Source: an uncultured Pseudomonadota bacterium (GTDB taxonomy: Bacteria > Pseudomonadota > Gammaproteobacteria > Steroidobacterales > Steroidobacteraceae). From it: a DNA stretch of 64,000 bases. A model generated the notes under the pieces. The model was not told the origin of the DNA, did no database searches, and was given only the letters and a program-made list of their open reading frames with translations. Each line of letters begins with the position of its first letter. Position 1 is the stretch's first letter. Made by a program: the position numbers and the translations under genes. Location of the stretch: contig CAIRLC010000031.1 in NCBI GenBank assembly GCA_903879335.1, forward strand, positions 43,528-107,527, in the 5' to 3' direction. This document shows positions 39,628 to 48,851 of this stretch, piece by piece.

Positions 39628-40223
39628 CCCAAGAACAGAGTGATCTTGCGCTAGTCGAACGGGTGCAACGGGGCGAGCGATCGGCGTTCGACGTGTTGGT
39701 ACTGCGGTACCAGCAGAAGGTCCTGAAGCTAGTTCTGCGCTATATCCGTGACCCCATGGAAGCTGAGGACGTGGCTCAGGAGGCTTTCATCAAAGCCTTT
39801 CGGGCAATCGGGTCGTTTCGAGGCGACAGCGCTTTTTACACCTGGATTTACCGAATCGCGATCAATACGGCGAAGAACGCACTCGTGGCGAGCAAACGCA
39901 GACCCGTTAATTTTGGCATTGATGTGCAAGATCCCGAGCAAGGCGATCTTGAGGCTCGGCTGACCGATGGTGAGACGCCGGAACAGTTGGCGCTGACCGA
40001 GGAAATTCGTGAAACGGTCAACCACGCGATGGCGGACCTGCCCGAAGAATTACGGACGGCAATCGTCTTGCGCGAGATTGATGGCTTGTCCTACGAAGAA
40101 ATAGCCGCTTCGATGGATTGCCCGGTCGGTACCGTGCGGTCTCGGATCTTCCGTGCGCGTGAGGCGATTGATCGGCGATTGCGACCCATATTCGCAGGCG
40201 GCCTGGGCCGCGAGGATGTTTGA
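39624..40223 (+). CDS. rpoE: RNA polymerase sigma factor RpoE (sigma-E/AlgU family)
   Basis: This ECF sigma factor directs the envelope stress regulon. The 199 residues show region 2 (FDVLVLRYQQKVLKLVLRYI near 22; DPMEAEDVAQEAFIKAFRAI near 45; FYTWIYRIAINTAKN near 72) and region 4 (ELRTAIVLREIDGLSYEEIA near 138; CPVGTVRSRIFRAREAI near 165). The start is TTG at 39624, overlapping the sdhE stop, with GGGAG upstream. rseA and rseB follow, and rseP is at 4.7 kb, so the core release cascade is largely present; a DegS gene is not in the window. Confidence 0.97.
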   Translation: MTQEQSDLALVERVQRGERSAFDVLVLRYQQKVLKLVLRYIRDPMEAEDVAQEAFIKAFRAIGSFRGDSAFYTWIYRIAINTAKNALVASKRRPVNFGIDVQDPEQGDLEARLTDGETPEQLALTEEIRETVNHAMADLPEELRTAIVLREIDGLSYEEIAASMDCPVGTVRSRIFRAREAIDRRLRPIFAGGLGREDV

Positions 40224-40283
40224 CATGTACGCCTCTGTTTCGGTGATTCCACGCGCGATGCGTCGTGCATCCATGGGGTGGTT

Positions 40284-40898
40284 ATGAGCGATCTGTTGCA
40301 CGAACAGTTGTCAGCGCTGGTGGATGGTGAGCTTCCGCCGGAAGAAACCGCGTTGTTGCTGCGGCGCATTGAGCGCGAGCCTGAGTTGGCCGCCCGCTTG
40401 ACGCGGTATCGACTGATGGGGGAGGTACTGCGCGGCGATACCGCACGGCCCTCAGTCAGTTTTGCAAGTCGGATCAGCGCGGCAGTCGCGGCAGAGCCAC
40501 TGCCGACGCCGAGCGTGGCTCCACGTCGCCGAATGGCTTTCGCGGCCGTCAGGCCGGTATTGGGATTCGGTCTTGCGGCCGCTGTGGGTGCGTTGGCTGT
40601 GCTCGTGTTGGCGCATGGTCCACGGGACATTGAGGCCAGATCCAGTCAAACCGCGACCGTCTTGCCCACGGCAGCGACTGTCGCACCGGCGTCGATGGAT
40701 GTGGTCCTGAGTAATACGGCGGAACCCGCCAGTTATGTCACGCCGGCTGCGGCACCCGCGCAACTCAGACCAATCAGCGGGGCCACATTGGCCAATTACG
40801 TGGCCTCGCACGCCCGCATGAGTGGCTCATTGGGTGGACGAGATGCACTGATCCACTTGGTGGCGGACTCTGCCCCTGAGGACGCGGCACAGCCATGA
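40284..40898 (+). CDS. rseA: Anti-sigma-E factor RseA/MucA
   Basis: RseA holds sigma-E at the inner membrane until stress proteases cleave it. The N-terminal cytoplasmic domain (residues 1-55) has the family pattern LLHEQLSALVDGELPPEE and RYRLMGEVLRGD. One membrane segment lies at about 92-110 (VLGFGLAAAVGALAVLVLA), and the Ala/Pro-rich periplasmic part follows. I chose ATG 40284 (204 aa), preceded by GGGG; a GTG at 40278 would add two residues. It begins 60 bases after rpoE and its stop overlaps rseB. Confidence 0.92.
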   Translation: MSDLLHEQLSALVDGELPPEETALLLRRIEREPELAARLTRYRLMGEVLRGDTARPSVSFASRISAAVAAEPLPTPSVAPRRRMAFAAVRPVLGFGLAAAVGALAVLVLAHGPRDIEARSSQTATVLPTAATVAPASMDVVLSNTAEPASYVTPAAAPAQLRPISGATLANYVASHARMSGSLGGRDALIHLVADSAPEDAAQP

Positions 40899-41965
40899 TG
40901 TTGCGGGTTGCGCGCCTGATGGTGTTAGTCGGTGCCTTTGCCGTGGCCCAAAATGCCCGAGCAGAGGTCGAGGCGCGCCGTTGGCTGGCGGACATGACGG
41001 AGGCTTTAGCGGCGCAGTCCTATGCCGGTGAATTTCTTCATCTGGGTAACGGCCCGGTGGAGAAATTACGCATCCTGCATCGAGTCCGCGATGGCCATGT
41101 GGCGGAGCGCTTGGTCGGTCTTGGTCGAGCTCGCCGAGAGGTGCTACGTCAGGATGATCAGATGCAGGTCATCCTGCCCGACCAAGGTTTGGTTCTGATG
41201 GAAACAGCGCCTTCAGCCGGTTCGCTGCTCGGTTCGTTACCGACCTTCGAGGCGGACGTCGAGGAGCATTATCAGGTCGAGTTCGCCGGTATGGCTCGCG
41301 TGATCGGGCGACCCGCGCGGGTGGTGTCGGTGCAGTCACGAGATGGCTATCGGTTCGGCTATCGGCTGTGGATTGATGAGGTGACGCACATCCCGTTGCG
41401 CACCGACTTGACGGATTCGGCGGGCCGCGTGCTGGAGCAAGTGGTCTTCACCTCATTGGAGCTCGGCGCCGCGATTCCCGATAGCGCCTTCCACCCGTCG
41501 ATTGATACCGCCCGGTATGCGGTCGTCCGGGAGCATCCGGAGGGTCGTGAGGCGACCGGTCACGCGGATGAATGGACCTTGAGCCGTCTACCGCCCGGAT
41601 ATCGAATCCGTTCACGCTCAATCGAGCGATTGCCAGGTACGGGGTCGCCGGCGACCCACTTGCTGATCACCGACGGGCTGGCGAGCGTCTCGGTTTTTAT
41701 AGAAGAGCTCCCGGCACCGCCGCGGCAGGCGGTGGAGGGTGCCGGTAAGTTCGGTTTGGCCTATGCCTATTCGCGCTTAGTGGCTGGCCACCAGGTGACT
41801 GCCGTGGGCGAAGTGCCGGCAGCGACGGTGGAGTTTTTAGCCGCTTCCGTGGTGCAGGCAGGCACTGATCGCGTCGACCTGCGTCAGACCGCCCCGATAG
41901 CCCCCCTGGGGCCTGCCCGCAGTACCTTAGGTCGTCCCGTGCCCCATGGCGCACATCACCGGTGA
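40895..41965 (+). CDS. rseB: Sigma-E regulatory protein RseB/MucB
   Basis: RseB binds the periplasmic part of RseA and shields it from DegS; displaced lipopolysaccharide or lipoproteins remove it. The 356-residue product has a signal peptide (cleavage near QNARAE, residue about 23), then the MucB/RseB domain (QSYAGEFLHLGNG near 43; YRFGYRLWIDEVTHIPLRTD near 150) and a smaller C-terminal domain (SVFIEELPAPP near 267, GHQVTAVGEVPAATV near 297). ATG at 40895 overlaps rseA. No rseC or degP/mucD follows. Confidence 0.93.
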   Translation: MMLRVARLMVLVGAFAVAQNARAEVEARRWLADMTEALAAQSYAGEFLHLGNGPVEKLRILHRVRDGHVAERLVGLGRARREVLRQDDQMQVILPDQGLVLMETAPSAGSLLGSLPTFEADVEEHYQVEFAGMARVIGRPARVVSVQSRDGYRFGYRLWIDEVTHIPLRTDLTDSAGRVLEQVVFTSLELGAAIPDSAFHPSIDTARYAVVREHPEGREATGHADEWTLSRLPPGYRIRSRSIERLPGTGSPATHLLITDGLASVSVFIEELPAPPRQAVEGAGKFGLAYAYSRLVAGHQVTAVGEVPAATVEFLAASVVQAGTDRVDLRQTAPIAPLGPARSTLGRPVPHGAHHR

Positions 41966-42213
41966 GACGTCTAACCGTCTACAGTCGTGAAGAGTGTCCG
42001 TTGTGCGACGAGTTGCTCGAACAATTAGCGCCTTGGGCACAGCTGCGCGGGATCCCGCTGGACCTGATCGACGTGGATTCGGACCCGACCCTGACTCGGC
42101 GTTATGGTCTGAAAGTGCCCTTGGTGGACTTTGGCGGAGAGACGGTCTGTTTCGGGCATTTGGACATCGACGCGCTTGAACGCCTCTGTCGACCCGGTTC
42201 GGCACAGGTCTAA
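41962..42213 (+). CDS. Glutaredoxin-family small thiol protein
   Basis: An 83-residue thioredoxin-fold protein with the redox motif CPLC at residues 12-15 (TVYSREECPLCDELLEQL) and a cis-Pro segment in GLKVPLVDFGG near 49. This is the short glutaredoxin-like family (DUF836) found in many gammaproteobacteria. Its substrate is unknown. The GTG at 41962 overlaps the rseB stop, so it is probably translated with the sigma-E regulators. The rest of the domain (LDIDALERLC) ends normally. Confidence 0.85.
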   Translation: MRRLTVYSREECPLCDELLEQLAPWAQLRGIPLDLIDVDSDPTLTRRYGLKVPLVDFGGETVCFGHLDIDALERLCRPGSAQV

Positions 42214-42224
42214 GCGGCGGAGGC

Positions 42225-42233
42225 TGCTATAAT
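42225..42233 (+). promoter_or_regulatory. Extended -10 promoter for lepA operon
   Basis: TGCTATAAT is an exact extended -10 element (TGn plus TATAAT at 42228-42233), about 50 bases before the lepA ATG and just after the glutaredoxin-like gene. No clear -35 box is present. The leader contains a CCGGC/GCCGG hairpin. This is the best promoter match I saw in the window. Confidence 0.7.
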
Positions 42234-42283
42234 CCTTTGTTTAAACCGGCCTCCTGTGGCGCCGGCAGGACCCGACGCTCCGC

Positions 42284-44077
42284 ATGCCGAACATTCGCAA
42301 TTTCTCGATCATCGCCCATGTCGACCACGGCAAGAGTACGCTCGCCGATCGGCTCATCCAGATGTGTGGCGGCCTGCAACAACGCGAGATGCAGGAGCAG
42401 GTGCTCGACTCGATGGATCTCGAGCGCGAGCGCGGCATCACCATCAAGGCGCAGTGCGTCACCTTGCGCTATATCGCCAAGAATGGTGTCGATTATCAGC
42501 TCAACTTCATCGATACCCCAGGGCATGTTGACTTCTCCTATGAGGTGTCACGGTCACTGGCGGCGTGTGAAGGCGCCCTTCTGGTCGTTGATGCGGCGCA
42601 GGGCGTTGAAGCCCAATCGGTGGCGAACTGCTACACGGCGCTCGATCAAGGGCTCGAAGTGTTGCCGGTCATTAACAAAATCGATCTGCCGTCTGCCGAT
42701 ATCGGTCGCGTCTCTGTCGAGATCGAAGAAATCATCGGGATCGACGCGACGGATGCCGTTGGCGTTTCAGCGAAGACCGGACAGAACGTTGATCAGCTCC
42801 TGGAAGCGATCATCGAACGAATTCCGGAGCCAAAGGGCGATCCAAATGCACCCTTGCAGGCGCTGATCATCGATTCTTGGTTCGACAATTACGTTGGCGT
42901 GGTGTCCTTGGTCCGCGTCATGAACGGAACCCTCAAAAGGGGTCAGAAAATTCGCGTGTGGTCGACGGGTCGTGCCCACGAGTGCGCTCGCTTGGGGCGC
43001 TTTACCCCCAAGCGGGTTGACGGCGAGGAGTTGGCGGCCGGAGAGGTCGGATTCATCATCGCCGGAATCAAGGAAATCGACGGCGCCCCAGTGGGCGATA
43101 CCATCACCCTGGAATCGCAGCAGTGCAAAGAGGCGTTGCCTGGATTCAAGAAGGTGCAACCACGCGTGTTTGCCGGACTTTTTCCGGTGTCGACGGATGA
43201 TTACGAGCAGTTCCGCGATGCGTTGCAGAAGCTGCGGCTCAACGACTCTGCGTTGCAGTACGAGCCTGAGGTGTCAACCGCCTTAGGATTCGGATTCCGT
43301 ATCGGCTTTCTCGGTCTGCTGCACATGGAGATCGTGCAGGAGCGATTGGAGCGAGAGTACAACCTAGACCTCGTCACCAGCGCTCCGACCGTGGTCTACG
43401 AAGTGGTCACGACCGATGGTGAAGTCCATAACGTGGATAACCCATCGAAGCTCCCACCCTTGGATCGGGTCGAGGAAATGCGCGAGCCGATCATCACGGC
43501 CAATATTCTCGTACCACCAGAACATGTTGGCGGTGTCTTGCAGCTCTGCACTGAAAAGCGTGGCGTGCAGAAGAAGATGATCTATGTCGGCAACCAGGTC
43601 TCCCTGCAGTACGAATTGCCGTTGGCTGACGTTGTACTCGACTTTTTTGATCGCCTGAAGAGCACCAGCCGCGGTTACGCGTCGTTTGACTATGAGTTCA
43701 ACCGGTTCCAAGCCGCCAACCTGGTGCGGCTTGACGTCTTAATCAATGGCGATCGAGTGGATGCCTTGAGCCTCATCGTGCATCGCGACACCGCCTACCA
43801 CCGCGGTCGTGACCTCGTCGACAAGATGCAAGAACTCATCCCTCGACAGATGTTCGAGGTCGCGATTCAAGCCGCGATCGGTAGCCAGGTCGTGGCCCGC
43901 GCCACCGTCAAGGCCATGCGCAAGAACGTGTTGGCGAAGTGCTATGGCGGTGATATCAGTCGTAAGCGCAAGCTCCTCGAGAAGCAAAAAGAGGGTAAGA
44001 AGCGCATGAAACAAGTGGGTTCGGTCGAGATTCCGCAGGAAGCATTCCTGGCGGTACTTCAGCTCGGTAACAAGTAA
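42284..44077 (+). CDS. lepA: Elongation factor 4 (LepA)
   Basis: LepA/EF4 is a translational GTPase resembling EF-G that helps ribosome assembly and may back-translocate stalled ribosomes. The G1 motif AHVDHGKST is at residues 11-19, with ERGITIKAQ (switch), DTPGHVDF and NKIDLPSAD for G3 and G4. The unique C-terminal domain contains [14 protein letters not shown] and [19 protein letters not shown] near 525. The 597 residues match E. coli (599). The ATG at 42284 has only a weak Shine-Dalgarno sequence (AGGA about 12 bases upstream). Confidence 0.98.
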   Translation: MPNIRNFSIIAHVDHGKSTLADRLIQMCGGLQQREMQEQVLDSMDLERERGITIKAQCVTLRYIAKNGVDYQLNFIDTPGHVDFSYEVSRSLAACEGALLVVDAAQGVEAQSVANCYTALDQGLEVLPVINKIDLPSADIGRVSVEIEEIIGIDATDAVGVSAKTGQNVDQLLEAIIERIPEPKGDPNAPLQALIIDSWFDNYVGVVSLVRVMNGTLKRGQKIRVWSTGRAHECARLGRFTPKRVDGEELAAGEVGFIIAGIKEIDGAPVGDTITLESQQCKEALPGFKKVQPRVFAGLFPVSTDDYEQFRDALQKLRLNDSALQYEPEVSTALGFGFRIGFLGLLHMEIVQERLEREYNLDLVTSAPTVVYEVVTTDGEVHNVDNPSKLPPLDRVEEMREPIITANILVPPEHVGGVLQLCTEKRGVQKKMIYVGNQVSLQYELPLADVVLDFFDRLKSTSRGYASFDYEFNRFQAANLVRLDVLINGDRVDALSLIVHRDTAYHRGRDLVDKMQELIPRQMFEVAIQAAIGSQVVARATVKAMRKNVLAKCYGGDISRKRKLLEKQKEGKKRMKQVGSVEIPQEAFLAVLQLGNK

Positions 44078-44086
44078 GGACAACCT

Positions 44087-44962
44087 ATGAGCTCGATGGG
44101 CTTGATCTATGACTTCTCGCTAGCACTGGTCGTGCTGGCGGTCATTTCTGGGGTGATCCTTGCCGTCGATTGGCTGACCGGAGGTGCAAAGAGGCCCGCT
44201 GGTGCGCCGATGCCGGTGGCGGTGGACTATGCGAAGTCATTTTTCCCGGTCATCATCTTTGTCTTGGTGATCCGCTCCTTTGTGTTTGAGCCCTTTCGTA
44301 TTCCGTCCGATTCGATGATGCCGACCTTGTTAGACGGCGATTTCATTTTCGTCAGCAAGTACAGCTACGGTCTGCGCCTGCCGGTGTTGAACGTTAAAGT
44401 GCTCGAGACGGGCAGCCCCCAGCGAGGAGATGTCATCGTCTTTCACAAGCCGAGTGATCCCTCGGTGAATTACATCAAGCGTCTCATCGGCTTGCCAGGC
44501 GATAAGATCGAAGTCAAAGGTGATGCAGTTTGGATTAACGGCGTCGAGATGGTGACCCGTGATTCCGGGCCCTTTGTCGAAGACGAGTGCTACAAAAACT
44601 TCCATCACGGCATTGAACATCTCGACGCTGGCGACCATCGCATGATGTATTGCCCGGTTGAGCCGCAGCGACTTTATCGCAAGTGCAGTGAATCTCGCGA
44701 TCTGGCGGAGTGTCCGGTCGATCCGACCGTCCCCGCGCAGCTCTCGCAAGACGCAACCTTGGCGCCAACCGGCGTGTTCTACGTCCCGCCGGGGCATTAC
44801 TTCTTCATGGGCGATAATCGCGATAACAGTGCTGATAGCCGATTTGCCGAGCTCGGTTTCGTGCCTGAGGAAAATTTAGTCGGTCGGGCGGTTCGCGTCT
44901 GGGCCAGCTTCGGGACGCATTTCATACCGCGGTGGCGGCGTCTTGGCATGGCTGTACATTGA
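44087..44962 (+). CDS. lepB: Signal peptidase I
   Basis: LepB removes signal peptides from exported proteins at the outer face of the inner membrane. Two N-terminal membrane segments (about 8-28 and 51-66) precede the catalytic domain with Ser76 in IPSDSMMPTL and general base Lys131 in NYIKRLIGLPGD; the box E segment is PPGHYFFMGDNRDNSADSR near 243. The 291-residue protein has a periplasmic insertion (about 160-215) with four cysteines (168, 189, 200, 209) that could form disulphides. The lepA-lepB-rnc-era order is standard. Confidence 0.97.
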   Translation: MSSMGLIYDFSLALVVLAVISGVILAVDWLTGGAKRPAGAPMPVAVDYAKSFFPVIIFVLVIRSFVFEPFRIPSDSMMPTLLDGDFIFVSKYSYGLRLPVLNVKVLETGSPQRGDVIVFHKPSDPSVNYIKRLIGLPGDKIEVKGDAVWINGVEMVTRDSGPFVEDECYKNFHHGIEHLDAGDHRMMYCPVEPQRLYRKCSESRDLAECPVDPTVPAQLSQDATLAPTGVFYVPPGHYFFMGDNRDNSADSRFAELGFVPEENLVGRAVRVWASFGTHFIPRWRRLGMAVH

Positions 44963-44971
44963 GGCGGCGCG

Positions 44972-45349
44972 ATGCGTAGACCGCAATTCACGCGAGCTCA
45001 GGGTATCAGTCTGATATCGGCTGTGCTGGTGCTGTTCGTGTTTGGTTTCCTTGTGGTCATCGGCGGCCGACTGGTTCCCATTTATTTGGAATACCAGGGT
45101 GTCGCGCACATCCTTGATTCGGTGGCGGCGAGCGATAGCGCCAGTGAAGCCAGTGTAAGAGCGGTCCTAGAGCGGGGCTTCGGAGTTGCTGACGTGCACA
45201 CGATCTCCGCCAGTGACGTCGATATCACGCGCACAAACGGTCAATTGACGGCTGCAGTCGATTACGATGCCGTGGCGCCGTTTCTAGGCAACGTCGGTTT
45301 TGTGGTCCACTTTCATAAGATGGTCACGGTGAACGGAGCGGGTCGTTAG
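44972..45349 (+). CDS. DUF4845 domain protein
   Basis: A 125-residue small membrane-anchored protein of the DUF4845 family, usually encoded between lepB and rnc. The N-terminus is basic (MRRPQFTRAQG) followed by one membrane segment (about residues 13-30) and a folded domain outside it (VPIYLEYQGVAHILDSVAA near 35; ITRTNGQLTAAVDYD near 90). The start resembles pseudopilin-like proteins (FTRAQGISLISAVLVL) but lacks a clear prepilin cleavage motif. The function is not known; position suggests a link to secretion or ribosome-related genes nearby. Confidence 0.85.
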   Translation: MRRPQFTRAQGISLISAVLVLFVFGFLVVIGGRLVPIYLEYQGVAHILDSVAASDSASEASVRAVLERGFGVADVHTISASDVDITRTNGQLTAAVDYDAVAPFLGNVGFVVHFHKMVTVNGAGR

Positions 45350-46050
45350 TGAAAGTGGCGCCAGGCAATGACGCCGAGTGGCTGTTGCGCGCGGTAGGCT
45401 ATCGAGCGGTAGATAAGTCACTGCTTGAGCGGGCACTCACGCATCGTTCCTCGACCGGCGTAGATAACGAAAGGCTCGAGTTTCTCGGCGATGCAGTGCT
45501 GTCCTTTGTGATGGCAGACCTCTTGTATCGTGATTTTTCACGATCGGACGAAGGCGATCTGACTCGATTTCGCGCGGCATTGGTGAGCGGCGAAGTGCTC
45601 GCTGAAGTTGGCAAGGCCGTTGGCATTGGTGAACGGTTACGACTCGGTTCTGGCGAATTGCGCTCTGGCGGCTTTAGGCGTCCATCGATCATGGGTGATG
45701 CCTTCGAAGCAGTGCTGGGCTTCATCTATCTAGACGGAGGAATCGCCGCGGCGCGCGAGGTCATTGAGCGACTGTGGAGTGCGCGGATTCAGGCCATCCA
45801 GAATTCTCCGCCAGACAAAGATCCCAAGACACGTTTGCAGGAATGGCTGCAGGGGCGCTCCTTGGGCTTGCCCGAATACATTGAAGAATCGGTCCGAGGT
45901 GAGCCTCATGCCCGCACGTTTACGGTGTTATGCCGTATCGCGCAATCGGACATTGAAACGCACGGCGTCGGCTCTAGCCGACGCCGTGCTGAACAGCTGG
46001 CTGCCGAGCAAATGTTGGCGGCGTTGGCAAAGGAAACTGTGAATGACTGA
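45349..46050 (+). CDS. rnc: Ribonuclease III
   Basis: RNase III cuts double-stranded RNA, including rRNA precursors. The endonuclease domain has the signature NERLEFLGDAVL with Glu41 and Asp48, and a second acidic pair in MGDAFEAVLGFIYLDGG near 117. A C-terminal double-stranded-RNA-binding domain follows (about 158-228: DPKTRLQEWLQGR ... SSRRRAEQLAAEQML). The 233 residues are typical. The GTG start at 45349 shares one base with the preceding stop; its end overlaps era by eight bases. Confidence 0.98.
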   Translation: MKVAPGNDAEWLLRAVGYRAVDKSLLERALTHRSSTGVDNERLEFLGDAVLSFVMADLLYRDFSRSDEGDLTRFRAALVSGEVLAEVGKAVGIGERLRLGSGELRSGGFRRPSIMGDAFEAVLGFIYLDGGIAAAREVIERLWSARIQAIQNSPPDKDPKTRLQEWLQGRSLGLPEYIEESVRGEPHARTFTVLCRIAQSDIETHGVGSSRRRAEQLAAEQMLAALAKETVND

Positions 46051-46951
46051 CGCATCGCACCGCTCGGGTTTTGTGGCCCTCGTTGGTCGCCCGAACGTGG
46101 GCAAGTCGACTTTGTTGAATGCCTTGCTGGAGCAAAAGCTTTCAATCGTCTCACCCAAGCCCCAAACCACGCGCCATCGAATTTTGGGCTTGTTGAATCG
46201 TCCGAATTATCAGATCGCACTGGTCGATACGCCGGGGCTGCACCTCGGTGGCAAGCGCATGCTTAACTCCGTAATGAACCGCACGGCAGCCTCGACCCTG
46301 GCGGATGCAGACCTTGTGGTCTTCGTCGTGGAGGCATTGCGCTTCACCGAAGAGGACGAGAACGTCTTACAACGCATCAAGAATCTTGATTTGCCAACCG
46401 TATTGGTCGTTAACAAAGTCGATCGGGCGCAGCCGCGCGAACGATTGTTGCCCTACATCGCGGATATTTCGGCCTTGCATCCGTTCGTGGATGTCATCCC
46501 GATCTCGGCCCTGAAGCAAGATAATTTGCAGGCTCTTCCGGACGTTTTGGCAAAGTATCTTCCTGAAGCGCCGTTGATGTTCCCGACTGAGCAATTGACC
46601 GATCGCTCGGAAAAATTCCGCACTGCTGAGATCATTCGCGAGAAATTGACCTTGCGTCTACAGCAGGAGATCCCTTACGGGCTCACAGTTGAAATTGAGC
46701 AGATGGCGGATACCGAAGATGGGCGCCTCGAGATCCATGCGGTGATTTGGGTTGAGCGTGAAGGTCAGAAGGCGATCGTGATCGGTGAGAAAGGCTCCTT
46801 GCTGAAGGAAGTGGGTCGTGCCGCCCGTTATGACTTGAACGGGATGTTCGGCCGTCGTACCCATCTCATTCTCTGGGTCAAGGTGAAGGACAACTGGGCT
46901 GACAGCGCGAACGCGCTGCGGGCCTTCGGCTACGACGGCTACGAAGGCTGA
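46043..46951 (+). CDS. era: GTPase Era
   Basis: Era is a GTPase that binds 16S rRNA near its 3' end in 30S assembly. The G1 loop is GRPNVGKST near residue 15, G3 DTPGLH near 62, G4 NKVD near 125. The C-terminal KH domain (about 200-295) has IREKLTLRLQQEIPYGLTVE and IVIGEKGSLLKEVGRAAR. The 302 residues match E. coli. The ATG at 46043 overlaps rnc by eight bases, suggesting translational coupling of two rRNA maturation genes. Confidence 0.98.
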   Translation: MTDASHRSGFVALVGRPNVGKSTLLNALLEQKLSIVSPKPQTTRHRILGLLNRPNYQIALVDTPGLHLGGKRMLNSVMNRTAASTLADADLVVFVVEALRFTEEDENVLQRIKNLDLPTVLVVNKVDRAQPRERLLPYIADISALHPFVDVIPISALKQDNLQALPDVLAKYLPEAPLMFPTEQLTDRSEKFRTAEIIREKLTLRLQQEIPYGLTVEIEQMADTEDGRLEIHAVIWVEREGQKAIVIGEKGSLLKEVGRAARYDLNGMFGRRTHLILWVKVKDNWADSANALRAFGYDGYEG

Positions 46952-46952
46952 G

Positions 46953-47696
46953 ATGGCGCAGGCTCGTGGACGCCGAGTCGATCTGCAACCCGCGTTTTTG
47001 CTGCACCAGCGCGATTGGCGAGATTCGAGCCGGATCATTGAGTTCTTTACCCGTGACTATGGTCGGATTGCCTTATTTGCTAAAGGCGTTCGTCGACCCG
47101 GCAGCGGGCTCGCCTCTGTACTGCGACCGTTTGTCCCCATCGTCTTGACATGGCAAGGCTCCGGTGACGGCGGCACCTTGGTGGCCGCTGAGGCCCCGGA
47201 CGTCGTTTCGGCAGTGGCGCCGGCCTGTCTGATGAGCGGATTCTATTTGAATGAGCTCATTTTGAAGTTATTGGGCCGTGAAGATCCGCATCCGGAGATT
47301 TTTGAAACCTATGCCGTCGCGCTGACCCAATTGACCGGCGCATCGACAGAGCGCCAGGTGCTGCGTTTGTTTGAGAAACGCTTCTTAGACGCGTTAGGTT
47401 TTGGTATCGACTACGCCCACTGTTTGGCCGATGGCGACGTGGTAGCGGCGGGGCGGTACTATCGGGTGGACCCAGCGCGAGGCGTACTCGCTGTCGCGGC
47501 TCCAGGGACGGCGCATGCGGTGGATGGTGCTGACCTGCTCGCGCTGGCGTCTGAGGATCTGTCCACTGAGGGACAGATTCAGGTCGCTCGGCGCCTCTTG
47601 GGTGCCGTCATTGAGGCGGTGCTGGATGGACGCGAATTGAATAGTAGACGGGTTGCTCGAGCCGTGAAGTCGCGGCCGATGACCTCGGAGGGTTGA
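46953..47696 (+). CDS. recO: DNA repair protein RecO
   Basis: RecO works with RecR and RecF to load RecA on SSB-coated gaps. The 247-residue protein has the N-terminal OB-fold ([20 protein letters not shown] near 11; [20 protein letters not shown] near 40) and the helical domain ([20 protein letters not shown] near 92). The ATG at 46953 lies one base after the era stop; era-recO-pdxJ-acpS is the usual order. The window also encodes RecJ, which works in the same pathway. Confidence 0.96.
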   Translation: MAQARGRRVDLQPAFLLHQRDWRDSSRIIEFFTRDYGRIALFAKGVRRPGSGLASVLRPFVPIVLTWQGSGDGGTLVAAEAPDVVSAVAPACLMSGFYLNELILKLLGREDPHPEIFETYAVALTQLTGASTERQVLRLFEKRFLDALGFGIDYAHCLADGDVVAAGRYYRVDPARGVLAVAAPGTAHAVDGADLLALASEDLSTEGQIQVARRLLGAVIEAVLDGRELNSRRVARAVKSRPMTSEG

Positions 47697-47700
47697 GACG

Positions 47701-48447
47701 ATGACACAGGCAAACTCCACACGGATGATTGCGTTGGGCGTAAATATCGACCACGTGGCCACCGTTCGGCAGGCACGTCGCGCACGCTTTCCCGATCCAT
47801 TGCTTGCAGCCTTAGTGGCTGAGCAGGCGGGCGCGGACAGCATTACGCTGCATCTGCGTGAAGATCGCCGTCACATCGTCGATCGTGACGTGGAACGTTT
47901 CGCGATGAGCTTAACGACGCATATGAATCTGGAAATGGCCGCCACGGCTGAGATGATCGCGATTGCTGAGCGGATCAAACCCTCCGACGTCTGCCTGGTG
48001 CCGGAGAAACGGACTGAAGTCACCACCGAGGGTGGCCTAGACGTGCTTGGCGCTGGGTCCAGATTGGCCGAATCGGTGGCGCGGCTTGGGGAGGCGGGCT
48101 GCCGCGTATCGCTGTTCATTGATCCGGATTTGCGACAGATTGAAGCGGCAGCGGCCATCGGCGCCCCCGTCATTGAGCTGCACACAGGCGCATATGCCGA
48201 AGCGACAGGCGTGGCGCGGGATGCTGAATTGGAGCGCATCAAGGTGGCGTCGAGCGCCGGCCAGGCGCTTGGGCTCGTCGTCAACGCGGGCCATGGTCTC
48301 GATTACCACAACGTGCAACCGGTCGCCGCGATCCCGGAGATTGTTGAGCTCAATATTGGTTTTGCGATCATCGCGCGAGCCATTTTTATCGGCCTTGATC
48401 CGGCGGTTCGCGAGATGAAGCGACTGATGGTGGAGGCGCGACGTTGA
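47701..48447 (+). CDS. pdxJ: Pyridoxine 5'-phosphate synthase
   Basis: PdxJ condenses 1-deoxyxylulose 5-phosphate with 3-amino-2-oxopropyl phosphate to make pyridoxine phosphate; it thus shares DXP with Dxr. The 248 residues show [15 protein letters not shown] near residue 13, [14 protein letters not shown] near 46, [17 protein letters not shown] near 97 and [12 protein letters not shown] near 193. The ATG at 47701 gives a slightly extended N-terminus; a second ATG eight codons in is possible. The stop overlaps the acpS TTG. Confidence 0.97.
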   Translation: MTQANSTRMIALGVNIDHVATVRQARRARFPDPLLAALVAEQAGADSITLHLREDRRHIVDRDVERFAMSLTTHMNLEMAATAEMIAIAERIKPSDVCLVPEKRTEVTTEGGLDVLGAGSRLAESVARLGEAGCRVSLFIDPDLRQIEAAAAIGAPVIELHTGAYAEATGVARDAELERIKVASSAGQALGLVVNAGHGLDYHNVQPVAAIPEIVELNIGFAIIARAIFIGLDPAVREMKRLMVEARR

Positions 48448-48851
48448 TCTTTGGGATCGGAACAGATCTGGTGGCCATCGATCGGATTGCGGCCAGCTAC
48501 CGTCGCTTTGGTCGACATTTCGTTGAACGAATCCTCATGCCGCGCGAAGTGGAGATGTTCGACCGCTTGCCGGACCGAGAGCCTCGCCGCATCCGCTTCT
48601 TGGCCCAGCGCTTTGCCGCCAAGGAAGCCATTGTTAAAGCGCTTGGGACGGGATTCGCGCACGGGATGTGGGTACGCGATTGCGGCGTGATTGCCAATGC
48701 TTGGGGCCGACCGGATGTGGTCTGGAGTGAGCGTGGCGCTAAACGCGCAGCCGAGCTCGGTGCGGGGGCCGGACATATTACGTTGACCGATGAACAGGGT
48801 CTGATCGTCGCCGTTGCTGTGCTCGAAAAGGCCACGGGAGAGGGCGCATGA
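48444..48851 (+). CDS. acpS: Holo-[acyl-carrier-protein] synthase
   Basis: AcpS transfers 4'-phosphopantetheine from CoA to acyl carrier protein. The magnesium-binding motif [12 protein letters not shown] is near residue 4 (Asp8), and the second conserved segment [16 protein letters not shown] near 56 holds the catalytic Glu. The 135 residues fit. The start is TTG at 48444, overlapping the pdxJ stop by four bases; its own stop overlaps rlmD. The next domain segment [16 protein letters not shown] closes the fold. Confidence 0.96.
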   Translation: MIFGIGTDLVAIDRIAASYRRFGRHFVERILMPREVEMFDRLPDREPRRIRFLAQRFAAKEAIVKALGTGFAHGMWVRDCGVIANAWGRPDVVWSERGAKRAAELGAGAGHITLTDEQGLIVAVAVLEKATGEGA

